Source: Asterias rubens (taxonomy: Eukaryota > Echinodermata > Asteroidea > Forcipulatida > Asteriidae). Taken from it: a stretch of 64,000 bases of DNA. The position numbers and the translations under genes are program-made. Shown here in pieces: positions 42,851 to 55,378 of the stretch. The notes under the pieces are model-generated. The model made no database searches, was not told the DNA's origin, and saw only the letters and a program-made list of their open reading frames with translations. How positions within the stretch are numbered: position 1 is the first letter of the stretch; each line of letters starts with the position of its first letter. The stretch covers positions 10,464,170 to 10,528,169 of the forward strand of contig NC_047065.1 in assembly GCF_902459465.1 (NCBI RefSeq). Reading direction: 5' to 3'.

Positions 42851-43387
42851 TAGACCGATAGGCTCCGCCCACGGCGCACGTGTGAGCCTAGCCTCTCCAT
42901 GCCTTTCTGCACAACTGCCGCGCGCGCCACTCTAACGCGCACGCATGTCGGACTTTATTTGCGTTGTGATTGGTCAATACGCAATTGGGCGGAACTTAAA
43001 GGCAGTGGACACTATTGGTAATTGCCAAAGCCTAGTTTTCACAGTTGGTGTATCTCAACATGCGAAAATTTGAGCTCATTCGGTCGTCGAAGTTGCGAGA
43101 TAATAATGAAAGAAACAAAAAACACCCTTGTCGCACGAAAATGTGTGCTTTCTGATGCTTGATTTCGAGACCTCAAATTCTAATCTTGAGGTCTTTAAAT
43201 CAAATTTTTTGAAAATTACTTCTTTCTCGAAAACTACGTCACTTCAGAGGGAGCTGTTTCTTACAATGTTTTGTACTATCAACATCTTCCTATTACTCGA
43301 AATCAAGAAAGGTTTTATGATATGATCATTTTTTTTAAGTAAACCGGTATACCAATAGTACAGTGTCCACTGCCGTTTAATGGATCG
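42851..43387. mobile_element. MITE family B, copy 2, split by a family A MITE
   Basis: Reverse-orientation relative of 2391-2570: starts tagaccgataggctccgccc, contains gcgttgtgattggtcaata, and ends, after the nested element, with tggatcg. Removing 42996-43380 with one TTAA rejoins ggcggaac-TTAA-tggatcg, the expected terminus. Confidence 0.85.
42996..43380 (+). mobile_element. TTAA-type MITE family A, copy 3 (nested)
   Basis: TTAA at 42996-42999 and 43377-43380. Ends aggcagtggacactattggt and gtgtccactgccg. Same orientation as copy 1. Inserted in the family B element. Confidence 0.92.
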
Positions 43388-43899
43388 AAAAGGACAATGG
43401 TTTTTTAGTGAATGTACCCCAGGCCCACATTGTGTTTTTCTTATGGCCGCGACATCATAATGGTCATGTCAACCAAAGGGAGCTTTTTTGCAGAAAATTT
43501 AAATCGGCAGAACAACCCAGTTTGAGTGTTTGTTTTAATAAAATACAGTATCAACTTTAATTCTGTGTTAGGACTCGTTTTTATGACTCAGTTTCAATGA
43601 ACGTCATTCGGGTTACAGTTTTCATTTTGGAGTGGAATCTTCACTCGAATAAAACGCTCCAATATTATTTGATTCAGACCGGGTCCGAGCGACCAGACAT
43701 TGTTCGCGCCAGAATGGTCAGTCGTGACACCCTCAGTCCCTTCGGGATTGCCAAGGAATCCAGATTCTGTTGAGACGTGTCTTTGATATCCTGGTCATTA
43801 TCATGAAAGAGTTTCCCGGTCTTGACCTCATAACTTGAAGCCTAATAACAATGATTTGACGTCATAAATAAAAAATATAATAAGAAAGACGGCAAGTTA
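43388..43899. other. Non-coding region
   Basis: No gene recognised; no array or inverted repeat noted. Confidence 0.4.
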
Positions 43900-44217
43900 C
43901 AAATAACTTACAGGGTTAACAGAAGGTAATGGTGAAAGACTTCTCTTGAATTCCATGAAATGCTTTACTTTTTGTGAAAACATAAAAACAATATCATTTC
44001 TCGATATCGAGAATTACGGATTTATTTTAAACACAATGTCACGACACAGTGAAACGTGCGGATACAAGGGTGGGTTTTCCCGTTATTTCCTCCCGACTAC
44101 GATGTCCGATCGAGCCTAAATTTTCACAGGTTTGTTATTTTATATATTATAAGTTGTGATACACGAAGTGTGGGCCTTTGGACAACACTGTTTACCGAAA
44201 GTGTCCAATGGCTTTAA
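43900..44217. mobile_element. TTAA-type MITE family C, left end uncertain
   Basis: Right end accgaaagtgtccaatggct followed by TTAA at 44214-44217. The interior has ggtgggttttcccgttattt, a perfect 16-bp palindrome ttctcgatatcgagaa at about 43998, and ttcacaggtttgttatttta shared with family A. The left end cannot be placed exactly. Confidence 0.6.
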
Positions 44218-44939
44218 TTGAGTCCATGGTCACCACTTGCTGACATATGCCTATAAAACGACCGTTTTCCCCCGAAATGAATCTAGTTATTGGTGAAGGG
44301 GCGGGGTGGGGGGCGGTCAGAGAAAAATCCTAGCCTAAAAAGAAACATTCCTTCGAATGAAGATTAGGCTATAAGGCCAACCAACCATGCACGTTGTCAC
44401 CAACTTCATTGATTTTTAACAGGGTTAAAGCTCATAATAGGTTATAAAAACATCTTAAATTTTTTGAAATTTGAATTCTTACTTTTTTGTTTACGACAAA
44501 CTTGGCCCATAATTATGTTCAGATAATAAGTGCGGAGAGATGTTTTTGGTTCAAAATGTAGTGATGCCTTATATTGGAAAATGACAATATGAAAGTGTTC
44601 GAAAAGTAAAGAGCGATTGTTCAATAGAGGTCTAGAGTGATGTACTGCGGGGCAACATCAACTAATGAAAGAGATTTTAAACATCATTATTTTTATGAAG
44701 GCAAGTTGTGGCACAGTGCGAAACTTTTTGATTATCATGCTCTGTGGTGCGATTTAGGCAATTTCCGACTACTTTCACCAACTTTTGTTGTAGCAAGACA
44801 ATATTGATGTGATCCGCAGTGTGGATACACATCGAATACCTCTTATGTTCATGTGTCCCACTGTACTTAATAGTTTTGAATTTCAATTATAGTTTATGCG
44901 AGTTCTACCTAGAATAAAAACAACCAGCAGGACAATTTC
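44218..44939. other. Non-coding region
   Basis: No gene recognised. Contains a G-rich patch (ggggcggggtggggggcgg) near 44297 which could form a G-quadruplex. Confidence 0.4.
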
Positions 44940-45783
44940 TTGCAGCTCCGGAGGAATAATAACAACGTCACTTCATGGTCAGCTAGCTATGTTGCACAGG
45001 TAGAGCAGAAATGTGGTGTGTGTGGTGGTATGCTACACACGGTATTCAGACAGAGAGCAGCCAACCTGTGTGTGTGTGTCTGCTGCATGCCTGCGTGCTG
45101 CGCTATGTATGTACTGTGTGTGGATGGTATATGCGGCGGGGACAACAGTGCATTGAAGCGACGGGGAGCGTTTGACAGTTGCGAATAATTTTGCAGTGTA
45201 ATTACTGTCGGTGACTGTGGTCGTTCACTGTTTCCACGCGTAAATTATCTAATTCGAATGTGTAAACGATACATTTTGACCTGACGATTATATTGTTTAG
45301 TTTTTGAGGACATCAAGAGAGGAATATCTATGGAGAGAGAATGAGAAGAAACGAATCAGATTTTCACAAATTTCTTCATACACGACGTATAATTCCTCGT
45401 ACACACACCATCGCTGGAACACAACGCCACATCCGTCTGCTGAACGTACGTCCATGGGTGGAGCTAGTGTTGGAATTGCGTACTAACAATTTTGATAGCT
45501 GATGATGACTACAGCGAGCAGTTCAATGGTTTTACGATTGTAATCTTTAGGGTTTCCTCTGGAACTATACATAACAGTTTTAGGTTTAGAATTAGAAGAA
45601 AGGCATTCAACGTTTGAGCATGACTATGACATTGTATGAGAAGACAAGCTGATTGAGATTGTACAAATATATTTTGGTACCTAATGTTTGTTGTTGTCGG
45701 TCTGAGTTGTTTGATTGAGTGAGAAACATACAACCATCACCACGGCAGGCTTTAGAACAGATAACCACCACTACAGCAAAACA
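44940..45783 (+). promoter_or_regulatory. Probable CMIP promoter / 5' leader region
   Basis: Upstream of CMIP exon 1 the DNA becomes richer in GC and CpG around 45000-45250 and 45400-45450, with a (gtgtgt)n stretch. No clear TATA box. A Cys-rich open frame at 44940-45188 derives from tg/tgt repeats and is not credible as a gene. Confidence 0.35.
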
Positions 45784-45972
45784 ATGGCACAGACAACAAA
45801 TAGAATGAGCTGTGGAGAACTCAAGTATAAACTCATTCACCAGGGCACAATACAAGTGTGCCGCATAAACCATGCAAGCAATGTAGTGAACAAGATTATG
45901 AACATGAAATTTCTCCGAAGATGGGAGACGCATGAGCTTGTGTTGGGAGAAAGCACGGTTTACTCATTAACG
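45784..45972 (+). CDS. CMIP: CMIP exon 1 (C-Maf-inducing protein orthologue)
   Basis: From the ATG at 45784 (acaATGg) 63 codons run to a gtaagt donor: MAQTTNRMSCGELKYKLIHQ, GTIQVCRINHASNVVNKIMN, MKFLRRWETHELVLGES. This aligns to the start of the PH-like domain of vertebrate CMIP (YKLL.EG.IQVC.I.H, KFLRRWE.H.L.L). The vertebrate N-terminal extension is missing or shorter here. The exon ends in phase 0, as exon 2 requires. CMIP is a cytosolic/nuclear adaptor with a PH domain and C-terminal leucine-rich repeats, implicated in T-cell and podocyte signalling in mammals. Its role in invertebrates is not known to me. Confidence 0.9.
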
Positions 45973-46063
45973 GTAAGTATTATAGCAAACATCGCCAAGT
46001 CAATACCCTAAACTTAAAACCTTGATTGCTAGTGTATTGATAATTCCTTCGGATAACTTTCCG

Positions 46064-46246
46064 TATGGAGCCACAACCTTTTCACTCATTTTTACAAAAA
46101 GAGATCTCATTGAGGTAAATTAGGGGAAAATTTGGGTATGGCGCCACCACTTCTTCATTCGATATATAAAATAATATAATTTACCTCAAAAGTCCTCAAT
46201 GATATGTCCCTTTTTGTAAAAATGAGTGAAAAAGTGGTGGCGCCAT
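46064..46246. mobile_element. Fold-back MITE in CMIP intron 1
   Basis: Ends tatggagccacaacctttt and the complement of aagtggtggcgccata. Longer pairing: cactcatttttacaaaaag with ctttttgtaaaaatgagtg. The interior holds another tatggcgccaccactt. About 183 bp, non-coding. Confidence 0.8.
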
Positions 46247-48047
46247 AAGAAAACTGTTCATTTCCTTCAATCATTGAATATTCATGCCCTTGTGAAATTG
46301 TCTTTTTAATCTTCCTTTCAACACATCAAAGTGAGACTGAACATGGAGGAAAGAGTAAACAGTTGTGTTCTTGAACCCTATGAATGAAATTGTAGGCTAT
46401 TTAGTTAGTAGTTTTAGTGGGCCTGGAATTAGACGCAGGCTGGGGAGGCAATGGCCGGGGAGGCAATGGTTTGGGAGGCAATGGCTGGGGAGGCAATGGC
46501 CGGGAGGCAATGGCCTCTGTTGCTAAGCCCTGTAGTGCCCTTCAAAGTTCCACGTTGACTTTGTTTAAGATTTTCCAATGGAAGTGCCCTTTGCAAAATG
46601 GCAAGTTGCGTCATTCACAAGCGCATCTGCAATGTTTTTTCCACTTCCGGCCTTTAATAAGCTGATGTTTGTGTGTTCATCCCAAACCACCCATGTCACC
46701 ATTAACAGGCATTTTGTATCCATAAACTTATAATTCTCAGAAGACCGAAGTCTTTGAAGTGAAGAATGTATGTAAAATCCAATATTCAATGCACCAACAT
46801 TGACTATGATATGCTTACTTTGTATAGCTTGTAATCAAAGTGGGTGTGGCTTATACTGGGGGGGGGAATAATGTCACATTAAGGTCGGTGCCAATAGTCT
46901 GTCATTGCAGAGATGCAAATTGCATAATTTATAAGCTTCATTTGTAACCTTTTTATCCTGTTTGTCCGTTCATTGAACTGGGACACAAGTCTACAAGTCT
47001 ATGTAAAAAAAAAATGCATAAAGAGCGCTAGGGTTTTGTTGGAATAGTGCATACATAGTGCATACATAGTACATTCTTGTTGTGTCCTTAGAAGCAATAC
47101 CTTTAAGTTGACAAATGCTTGTCAGTTGCACTCAAGGGATTTCATCACAATGGTGAATTACAAACACTTTTATTTAAACTCAGTTGTGATTTACATCTAT
47201 CGTTTTGTATTAAAGGCCCCTATATTTTTTATTTATAAACTAAAAAGATAATTCACCCATTGTAGGATTGTCCTTCCAGCGCAGCCGGCATGGACATAAT
47301 TTGTGCCAGAAATTTTGATAATATCTCAAAAAACGCAAACAGTCTTTGAAGTAAATTTTTGTTCAGGTTTTGTTGTTTACAACTACATTTATAAAGGATT
47401 AAAGTAATCAAATGGTTCAAAAAACCAATACATTGCCTACAAAAATCCAATAGAAAAATGCTGCAAAAATACTAACAAGATACATGTAACAAGGCAAAGG
47501 TCTTTTCCCAACCATAACACACACACACACACACACAGGCAACAATTTTCTTTATTGTCCCTAAACAGGATATTCATTTCAGCCCTACCTACACCAATGA
47601 ACTTTGAATTGCAAGGAGAACAGTTTATCATAAACATGGAGGCCTAACTCTCTAAATATTTCTTAGAAAGGCAGACTGTGTACATTGTGAAGTATAGACA
47701 TATTGACCTCATACCACGCATATTCTTGACCTTTCATGTCAAGGCGCATTAAAAAACCTTTAACAAAATCTTCAATCTAAATGAATCAGTGCATTTATAA
47801 ACATTCTCTGGAGTAATTTAAAAAAATTTCCCCTCATTTTTTATGGTACTGGCTGATGTAAATGTTTGATTGTAGTTGTATGTGGGCATTATAGCTCAAT
47901 GGTTTAAATATGTGAAGGTTACATTATGAAGGAGGTGATGCAATACACAGTATCCACTTGACCTTGCTTTGTTTGAAGCAAATAAATCTCTGTTATTGTG
48001 TAGTGGCTGCTTTAGCCTGAAAGCCTGACTTGGGACGAGTAGAGTGT
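46247..48047. other. CMIP intron 1, first part
   Basis: Non-coding. Contains a 14-15-bp minisatellite (ggctggggaggcaat variants, five copies, 46438-46516), a G-run at 46859 and a (ca)n tract at 47517-47538. Confidence 0.55.
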
Positions 48048-48429
48048 TTAAAGGCAGTGGACACTATTGGTAGTTACTCACAATAATTATTGGCATAAAA
48101 CCTCACTTTGTACAGAGTAATGGGGAGAGGTTGGTAGTATAAAACATTGTGAGAAACGGCTCCCTCTGAAGTGGAGTAGTTTTCGAGAAAGAAGTAATTT
48201 TCCATGAATTTGATTTTGAGACCTCAAGTTTAGAATTTGAAGTCTCGAAATCAAGCATCTGAAAGCACACAACTTCGTGTGACAATGGTGTTTTTTCTTT
48301 CATTATTATCTCGCAATTTGGATGACCAACTCAAATTTTCACAGGTTTGTTATTTTATGCATATTGTTGAGATACACCAAGTGAGAAGACTGGTCTTTGA
48401 CGATTACCATTAGTGTCCAGGGTCTTTAA
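48048..48429 (-). mobile_element. TTAA-type MITE family A, copy 4
   Basis: TTAA at 48048-48051 and 48426-48429. Ends aggcagtggacactattggt and taccattagtgtccagggtc. Interior orientation is reversed relative to copies 1 and 3 (gagaaacggctccctctgaa). Sits in CMIP intron 1. Confidence 0.88.
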
Positions 48430-51400
48430 AGGGGAAAGAGCAATATTTAACACAGTCTGTGACACCACTTAAATTGAAGGACTTGTTGTCCACACAGGTC
48501 TTAATATAGCCCATCTTAGCAAATTTATACTGATTCATGGGAAATCGGGATGAGATTCTTAAAAGAAATCTCAGCAAGACAGGATCTAATTTTAAAAACC
48601 AATGAAACCATTTCATCATACAACAACTTGGTACAAATTTAGGTCCTGAGAGCCGAGAGCTGACCTTAAGTCTAATAAAACAAGGTCATTTTGCTCTAGG
48701 GTTGACTTGCTGAGAGCATTGAATTTACTACATGTTTAGATGATATTTCTGTGTGTTGATGGATGGTCATGTACTGTAAAGAGAGTCCCCTACCGCTTCT
48801 TGTACATTGTATGTTGTAACTTGTAGTGCAGACCTTGAACTTCAAAGCAAAAGCAGCAGTTCTTTTCATTGGTACCTTTGGGCCAGTGTTACAGTAGACC
48901 AATTTTAGTGGTGCGCTCTAAATCCAATTTAGTCAATCAAGGGGGAGCGGTTCAACAACATTATTCATAGATATAATGGGGTCAGTCATCATTTATGTTG
49001 TGCAATCTAGGGGATACATACATTGTATCTGTAGTGGGTAGCACAGTGTATTTTGCTCAGAGCCTGTGCGAAATTGGTTAATTCCGGGCAGGCCCGTCCA
49101 GCACTGCCCACCAGTGTATGCATGAGTTACATACATTTAAATGGCCATCTTTATTTGGACTATCCATTTACACACAACCGATACGACTGTAGCGCTGCAA
49201 CCTGCAACAACCACCAATTAGGCCATACTATGGTTGTTGTGGGGCATTGTTTTTGTTTAATAAAAAAACTCAAATGCATAGTGCTCAATGTTCGTGTTTA
49301 TGTTTTGAGTGTAAGGGGTCAACTAGAATTAGATGATGATGGGCAAGACTGAAATAACTAGGCCTGCCTTCAAGTTGTACTGTTTTGTCAATCTAATATT
49401 TCACCCACTGACCTGCACTAAAATGCTGTAAATTGACAAATGGGGCATCCAAATCACTGTACTGTAGTTGTGTGCACAACTGGTCAATGAAAGACAGAGT
49501 ATGTATGTAGGTCAAACTGAAATATTTAGCTCTGGCTGTGTGTCCCATTTAATTATCCAGATGACATCACAAAGTTTTGGAATAAGCCGACTTGAAATTT
49601 GATTGTAACTTGCATTTCTATTTTTTTGAACACTTACTGAAGAGCTCGTTGTAAGGGTTTGTTTCAGTATTTAAAGGCATCTTTGGGGAGAAAACAAGTA
49701 TCAGGTTCTTACTTTTTATTGTGTTGATTTACATGTTGTAAGTCATCTGGACGAGAATTAAAAAATTTTTTTTTTTAAGTGTGGCGCTCCTTAGAAATCT
49801 GTACATGGTGTCTGCGGGCACTCAAAGCTGAAAACGATGCACTCTTAAGGATATTACCGGGTAGGCCTATTTGTACAATGTCAACATTTCCAAGGGTTAT
49901 TGTATGGTGCCCTACATTTTCCACTGAAGCGAGCAAGAGCAAGCATGTACGATCTCTGATTGCACAGCCTTCTGTGAATATTAGCTATGAACCCTGGAGC
50001 CACAAGCCTGAGATGTAGGACAATGATTGATCGCCCGCTCCAAAGGTTTATGAATATCAAGAGGAAATTGAGTCCTCTTTATTTTTAGAAGGCAATTTGA
50101 GATTATATTTAGTTTACGAGATATTAGAGAGTCAGATGTAAACAATGCTGGCAAAGGTTTTATTTTTTTGCGGTTATGAAACAAAACTACTGAGAAAGAG
50201 TGATGATAATGTTTTAGAATTAGTGTGACTATATACGTAAATTAGCCTACACAAAATGTTTGATTGTGTAGTTTTAATAATTATTTACAATTTCTGAATT
50301 TATCATCCCACAGATAGAAGGTGTCTTCTTAAATCTGCACAAATGATTATGATAAATGTCCGTCACTCATGACAACTAAGTTGATTTAGTCAATATTAAA
50401 GACCAACAAAGAGTGACAAAGAACATGTTGATTATAAGTCTTTTGCTTTTGTAATAAAATTCAGTAACTGTGATTGAGGCACACATACCCCAAAGCTTGC
50501 CTGTTAGAAAGTGCTGTGGAAACATATTTCAATGGAGCTGTATGTGAATGCAGTGGTGGGGTAATTGATATTCATGTTTTTCTTTGGAAGATAGACTTAT
50601 CAAGGTATAGTTAGGTATGGGCCTCGTTTTGTAAGCTTGTTGATACCTCAAAAAGCCATGCTTCGACCCAGCGGTATGTTATGTGCCGTGCATTTTGTGA
50701 AGTCAGAGCGGGCCGGTGCTTGCGTAAAGAGCCTTGGACAAGGCTAAGGTATAGGGGGCCTACATGTACATAAAAGTAGAATTTGTGGGGAAAAATAATC
50801 CTCATGTTTTTTTTGTTTTATCCAAAAGATGAATTCTTGATGCACAAATTGAACATGTAAAGAGGTCAAAGCAAATCTTTTAGCTAAGTGGTTATTATTT
50901 TGGCACAAAGGAACAGACCAGGCCGCAGCAAACTCCTTCTGACCTTCACCTTGAAAACACTTCAGAAGTCTCTCAGTTTCCTTATGAATATGGAAGCATT
51001 GATTGAGGATTGAAAGAATTTAAACCTTTGCAAAATAAAATTGATTTTAATTTCTTCAAAAGTATAGAAAGGTTTGAACTATGAATGAAAGTAAAGTGGA
51101 CAATACTTTAGACAAAATCCCATGAAGCTCGTCTTGTATTAGGTCTATTGAATGAAATAATGCAAGGGTCAGGGAAACAAAATCTGCCTTATTAAAATGA
51201 GTCATCTTATTTGTCTCTACAGCGTGTTGTAATAAAATCTGGCGTTATGGACTTGCAAGGTACAATGTAGTACTTGATATTATATCGCTAGATCTCGTTT
51301 TGACCCGCACTGAATGAAGATGTAGGGAGGAGAGAAGGATAAACTGATGATAGTGATCTCATGTTGGTTGTCAAGACCACTGAGTGATTGCAACTTGAGT

Positions 51401-51566
51401 ATCAATAAAAATATCAATGTCACCATCACAGCAACTTTCTTGATTTTATTGCACACAGTATAATTGATAGATTAACTAAAATAATGACAAATAAACAAAT
51501 ATTTCTTTCTCCTTTACTAGGCCTATGTATTATGATAATGAAACCAAGTGTGTGTGTTTTATGTAT
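48430..51566. other. CMIP intron 1, middle part
   Basis: About 3.1 kb of AT-rich intron. I see no exon, array or inverted-repeat element. Confidence 0.5.
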
Positions 51567-51936
51567 TTAAAGGCACTTGACACATTTGTTAATTGTCAAA
51601 GACAACTCTTTACACTTGGTGTATTTCAATGTTTGTGTAAAATAACAAACCTGTGAAAATATGAACTCAATTGGTCATTGAAGTTGCGAGAGAAAAATGG
51701 ATGAAAAACCACCCTTGTGGTGCACTCAGATGCTTGAATTTGAGATCTCGGCTGAGTTCTTGAATTCAAATCAAATATTTTAGTTAGAAATTGCTTCTTT
51801 CTCAAAAAATGCGTTACTTCAGAGGAAGTCATCTTTCACAATGTTTTATACTATCAACAGCTCCCCATCGTTACTGATTAAATTTTTATGCTACAGTTAT
51901 TTTTTAATAATTGCAAATAGTGTTTAGTGCCTTTAA
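51567..51936 (+). mobile_element. TTAA-type MITE family A, copy 5 (diverged)
   Basis: TTAA at 51567-51570 and 51933-51936. Ends aggcacttgacacatttgtt and aatagtgtttagtgcct are more diverged than in other copies. Interior cagaggaagtcatctttcac corresponds to cagagggagctgtttctcac. Confidence 0.8.
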
Positions 51937-54879
51937 ACTGAAAGCTTCCCAAATAATTATGCTTTAGAAGAACAAAAAACACAGTTATCTTGCTTGAATT
52001 CCTCATCAGAAAGTGTGAATCTTGTGCTTTCTCCTCATTTTAAGTGGGAAACTAAAATGTGATTACCTTCTACCTATCTCTGTATGCAAATTAAATGAAA
52101 AGCTGTGCCTTCACCCATCCGTATTTATGGTTTTGTTTCTCTGTAGAAGGAAAGGATAGTTGTCACCTTTCTTTCTATGTCATCCCTCTGGCAGTCTGGA
52201 GTACATGTACAAATGAGACAACAAGGTGATCAATACATGCAATACATTAGAACTGCTTTATGGCCACTACAATCATTCACTGACACCTCTCTCTAGTCTA
52301 CCCTACTACTAGATTGCAGGTTTGCAAACTGTCAAAATGCAAATTAATCAAATTACTTTGTTTCCGTTTTTACATTTTATGATCACATTTTTTAAGAGGT
52401 CACACTTCACAAGCTAGGTTTAGTGTTGACAGCGGGAATAGGGAATAGATCTGAGTGGCAAATGTATGGAAGATGGGAGCCGTATTGAATTACCAATTTG
52501 TTCTTGTGAGCCTCTTAGACCCTCTAGAATAAATCAGTAACTCAACTCCATTTCCTTGCTGCTCAATTAGGATTTTTTTTAGGGAAGTGCAGCTGCACAT
52601 TGAAAGGATTTCTCTTGGCAGGTAGTGTCTTTTGTACATGTGTACCATGCCAACTGCGTTTAGAGATGTGTGTAACCAATCGTAATTGATCGCAATATTT
52701 TATAGCAAATTTACATACACTGTACAAAAGATCACTCTGATAGATAAGAAGATAGTAAGATACAATGGACAAAAGTGGCGCCAACCCTGCTTGGGAAACT
52801 TGATGTGGAGACAGTTTGGTTTTGGCACTAACTGCAATCTTTATAAAACAAGTATGAGTGGTACCGACATGTAGCATCTTCTAGTACATGAACATGTAAT
52901 CACTTAAAAACTGCTTAAAACTTTAACATTTCAGAGCTTAACATAGTTCCTACGTATGTAATAAGTTTGTCTTTATTTGCGACCATTGCCTTCCTTGTTT
53001 TATCTACCAGCATAAACCTGCTATTTGTTGTTATTGTCAGATACCATTTTTATAGCTTGTAACTTTTATGGTGGGTACTTCAGATCAAATACCATTTTAA
53101 AGCCCTTACCAGCATAAAAATCATCGGACGTGTACGGTGTACATGGACCGGCACATGGCATGACTATTGTCACGGTGGAAAATGCTATGAATCTGCACTA
53201 TAGTTTTTGAGAAATTAAAATAAATAGTTTGACATCAGGAGTCCAAAACCTGATTTTGAAAACATTAAGAACATAATGTTTTGTTTACATTATTTCCTCG
53301 TGACTGCAACGCCTGATTGGGCATACACTTCATGACTTTTGAAAAATTGTACATTTAAGGTTGGATTCTGTATTTGTTTATTATATTTTCTGAACCATTT
53401 TGACAGATGATGCTGTTTTGAAATGATAAAAATGCAAAAACATTTGCAAGTATTGCCGCAGTCAATGCATACAGCACGCAAACCTTGGTGATCTTGACGA
53501 GAAATAACTTTTTGTACATAAAAAACTTGTTATCTGTAAAAAAAATAGCTGTTCAGAAATTTAGATTTAGATTGACTATTTCAGTCAATTAAAATGTTAC
53601 ACTACATCATGCTATTCTCTGCCCCAAGCGTGACTGACCATAATACATAGCAATAATACATAATATAAACGTACATTGTACAAATGTTGAAATGAGCTAC
53701 ACATTTAAGATTTAATTTGATTTGGTGATACATGTACGTACATTAGTTTCTTTGCAGTTGCACTGAAATGAGCTAAGATTTGATTTTTAGGTAATGTACA
53801 CGAAGCTACATTAACTGTCTGCCAACAGTCTGTCATCTTGGGAGTCACATTCCACGAAAATGATTTCATCTTCATCTAACCATGCTTAATTTGTTGCTAA
53901 TAAATTATTGTGCAATTAGGTACGACAGGTAATGTACTTTACATACACTGTAGGGTAGTACAGGGAGAAGCTGAGTGCCAAGATGAAGAATACATGTAAT
54001 TGTGTCCATACCTGACCATTATATCATGTAGGGGGTGCATCTCTGAAAAACAGTTATTTTATGATAAAACGGAAAATATCTATATTTTGAAATTATATTA
54101 AGCCTTTGTGTACGTATACAAAAAAACAGCCGCTATTAGTCACTCGGAGTATGTCATACATGTACAATGTTGATTTGCATTGGGATGTCATCCAGCCGCC
54201 ATTTTAGAGGTACATTAGACTGATGATGAAACAATAGAAACGCACAGATTTAAACGAGTAACGCAAAAGACTCAGGCCAATGACAATGAGCAGCCTCCTT
54301 TTGACATCTTATGCGAGGGCGCCTGACTCAAATTATTTGCAAAAGGTCTTAGAATTTTTCCAATTGTGTGTAGCGTAATCTATGAACACTGATGAACACT
54401 GCATGTGGCAGACATTTGTCCATAGTGATGTTGTTAGTTAATGTATACTTCCACTAACCGTCTAGCAATCATTCAAACTGTCAACCTAGGGAGCCAACAT
54501 AGAAACTAATCAGTTACCATGGTTACAGAGAGAAACCATACTTAGTAACACAATTCATACACTGTAGTACATAGATTGCAGTTAATCATGAAACATTTGT
54601 AATTTATAGTTTGATCTTACTGTGGATGGAATGATTTATCTCTGCACTATTTTGCATGTTGTACATGCCGCAAATCATTTTGACTGAGCATGTTTTGTGC
54701 ACACCGAATGCTGCGATTGGGAAGAGATCTTTGATTAGCAACCGAGATGTTTTGAGTAGCATTGTTGCTATGCTATACAAGGGAAATTGTGTAAAATAAC
54801 TGACCAGCCTTAATGTTTTTCAAAAACACAAAGCAAAATATTTGTTAGGGTCAGGTTACAGTTTGTATTTTTGACATTA
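51937..54879. other. CMIP intron 1, AT-rich part
   Basis: About 2.9 kb without recognisable genes or elements. Confidence 0.5.
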
Positions 54880-55246
54880 TTTTTGTTTATGTTTTTTTCT
54901 TTTTCGGGGATTGCTCTTTATTTTAATGATTAATTTAGTTCGCTTGACGACATTCTGTTTTGTTTTTGTTTGTTTTTCCACATATTTTGTTGCTTTTGTA
55001 ATTTCTGGTACCTTATGGTTATTCTTATTTTTTTGTATAGTATTAGAATTTTTTTTAAAGCTTGGATGAATAAATAAATATAAATAAATATGTAAAGATC
55101 TAGGTCTGTTTCTAACGTTTTGTCGGTTATTTATTTTGCCTCTATGATTTTAATTGGTCTTGTTTCTGTTTAGCCTTTTAGTTTTTATTGTTAGACGCAT
55201 AGAGGATTTTTTTATTCATAATGCGCCATATAAATGCTGTTTATTA

Positions 55247-55296
<50 letters not shown>

Positions 55297-55297
55297 T
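54880..55297 (+). mobile_element. L2/CR1-like LINE 3' end with (ATT)n tail
   Basis: T-rich 3'UTR-like sequence ending ataatgcgccatataaatgc then tgtttattattgttattatt and a pure (ATT)n tract at 55248-55297. The gcgccatataaatgctg end matches that of the LINE at 14300-14330. No coding part is present. Confidence 0.5.
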
Positions 55298-55378
55298 CAT
55301 TTTATCACAGCATGCAAAAGAAAGATCTCATTTTCCTTTGTGCCGGTAACTCCTCGAGTCGGGCTACGTCCCGTAGCC

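Noticed and set aside
44940..45188. Cys-rich small secreted protein
   Set aside because: Cys and Val come from (tg)n-like DNA; no signal peptide and it lies in the likely CMIP leader region.
46417..46665. Gly/Asn-rich repeat protein
   Set aside because: It is the 14-15-bp ggaggcaat minisatellite in an intron of CMIP.
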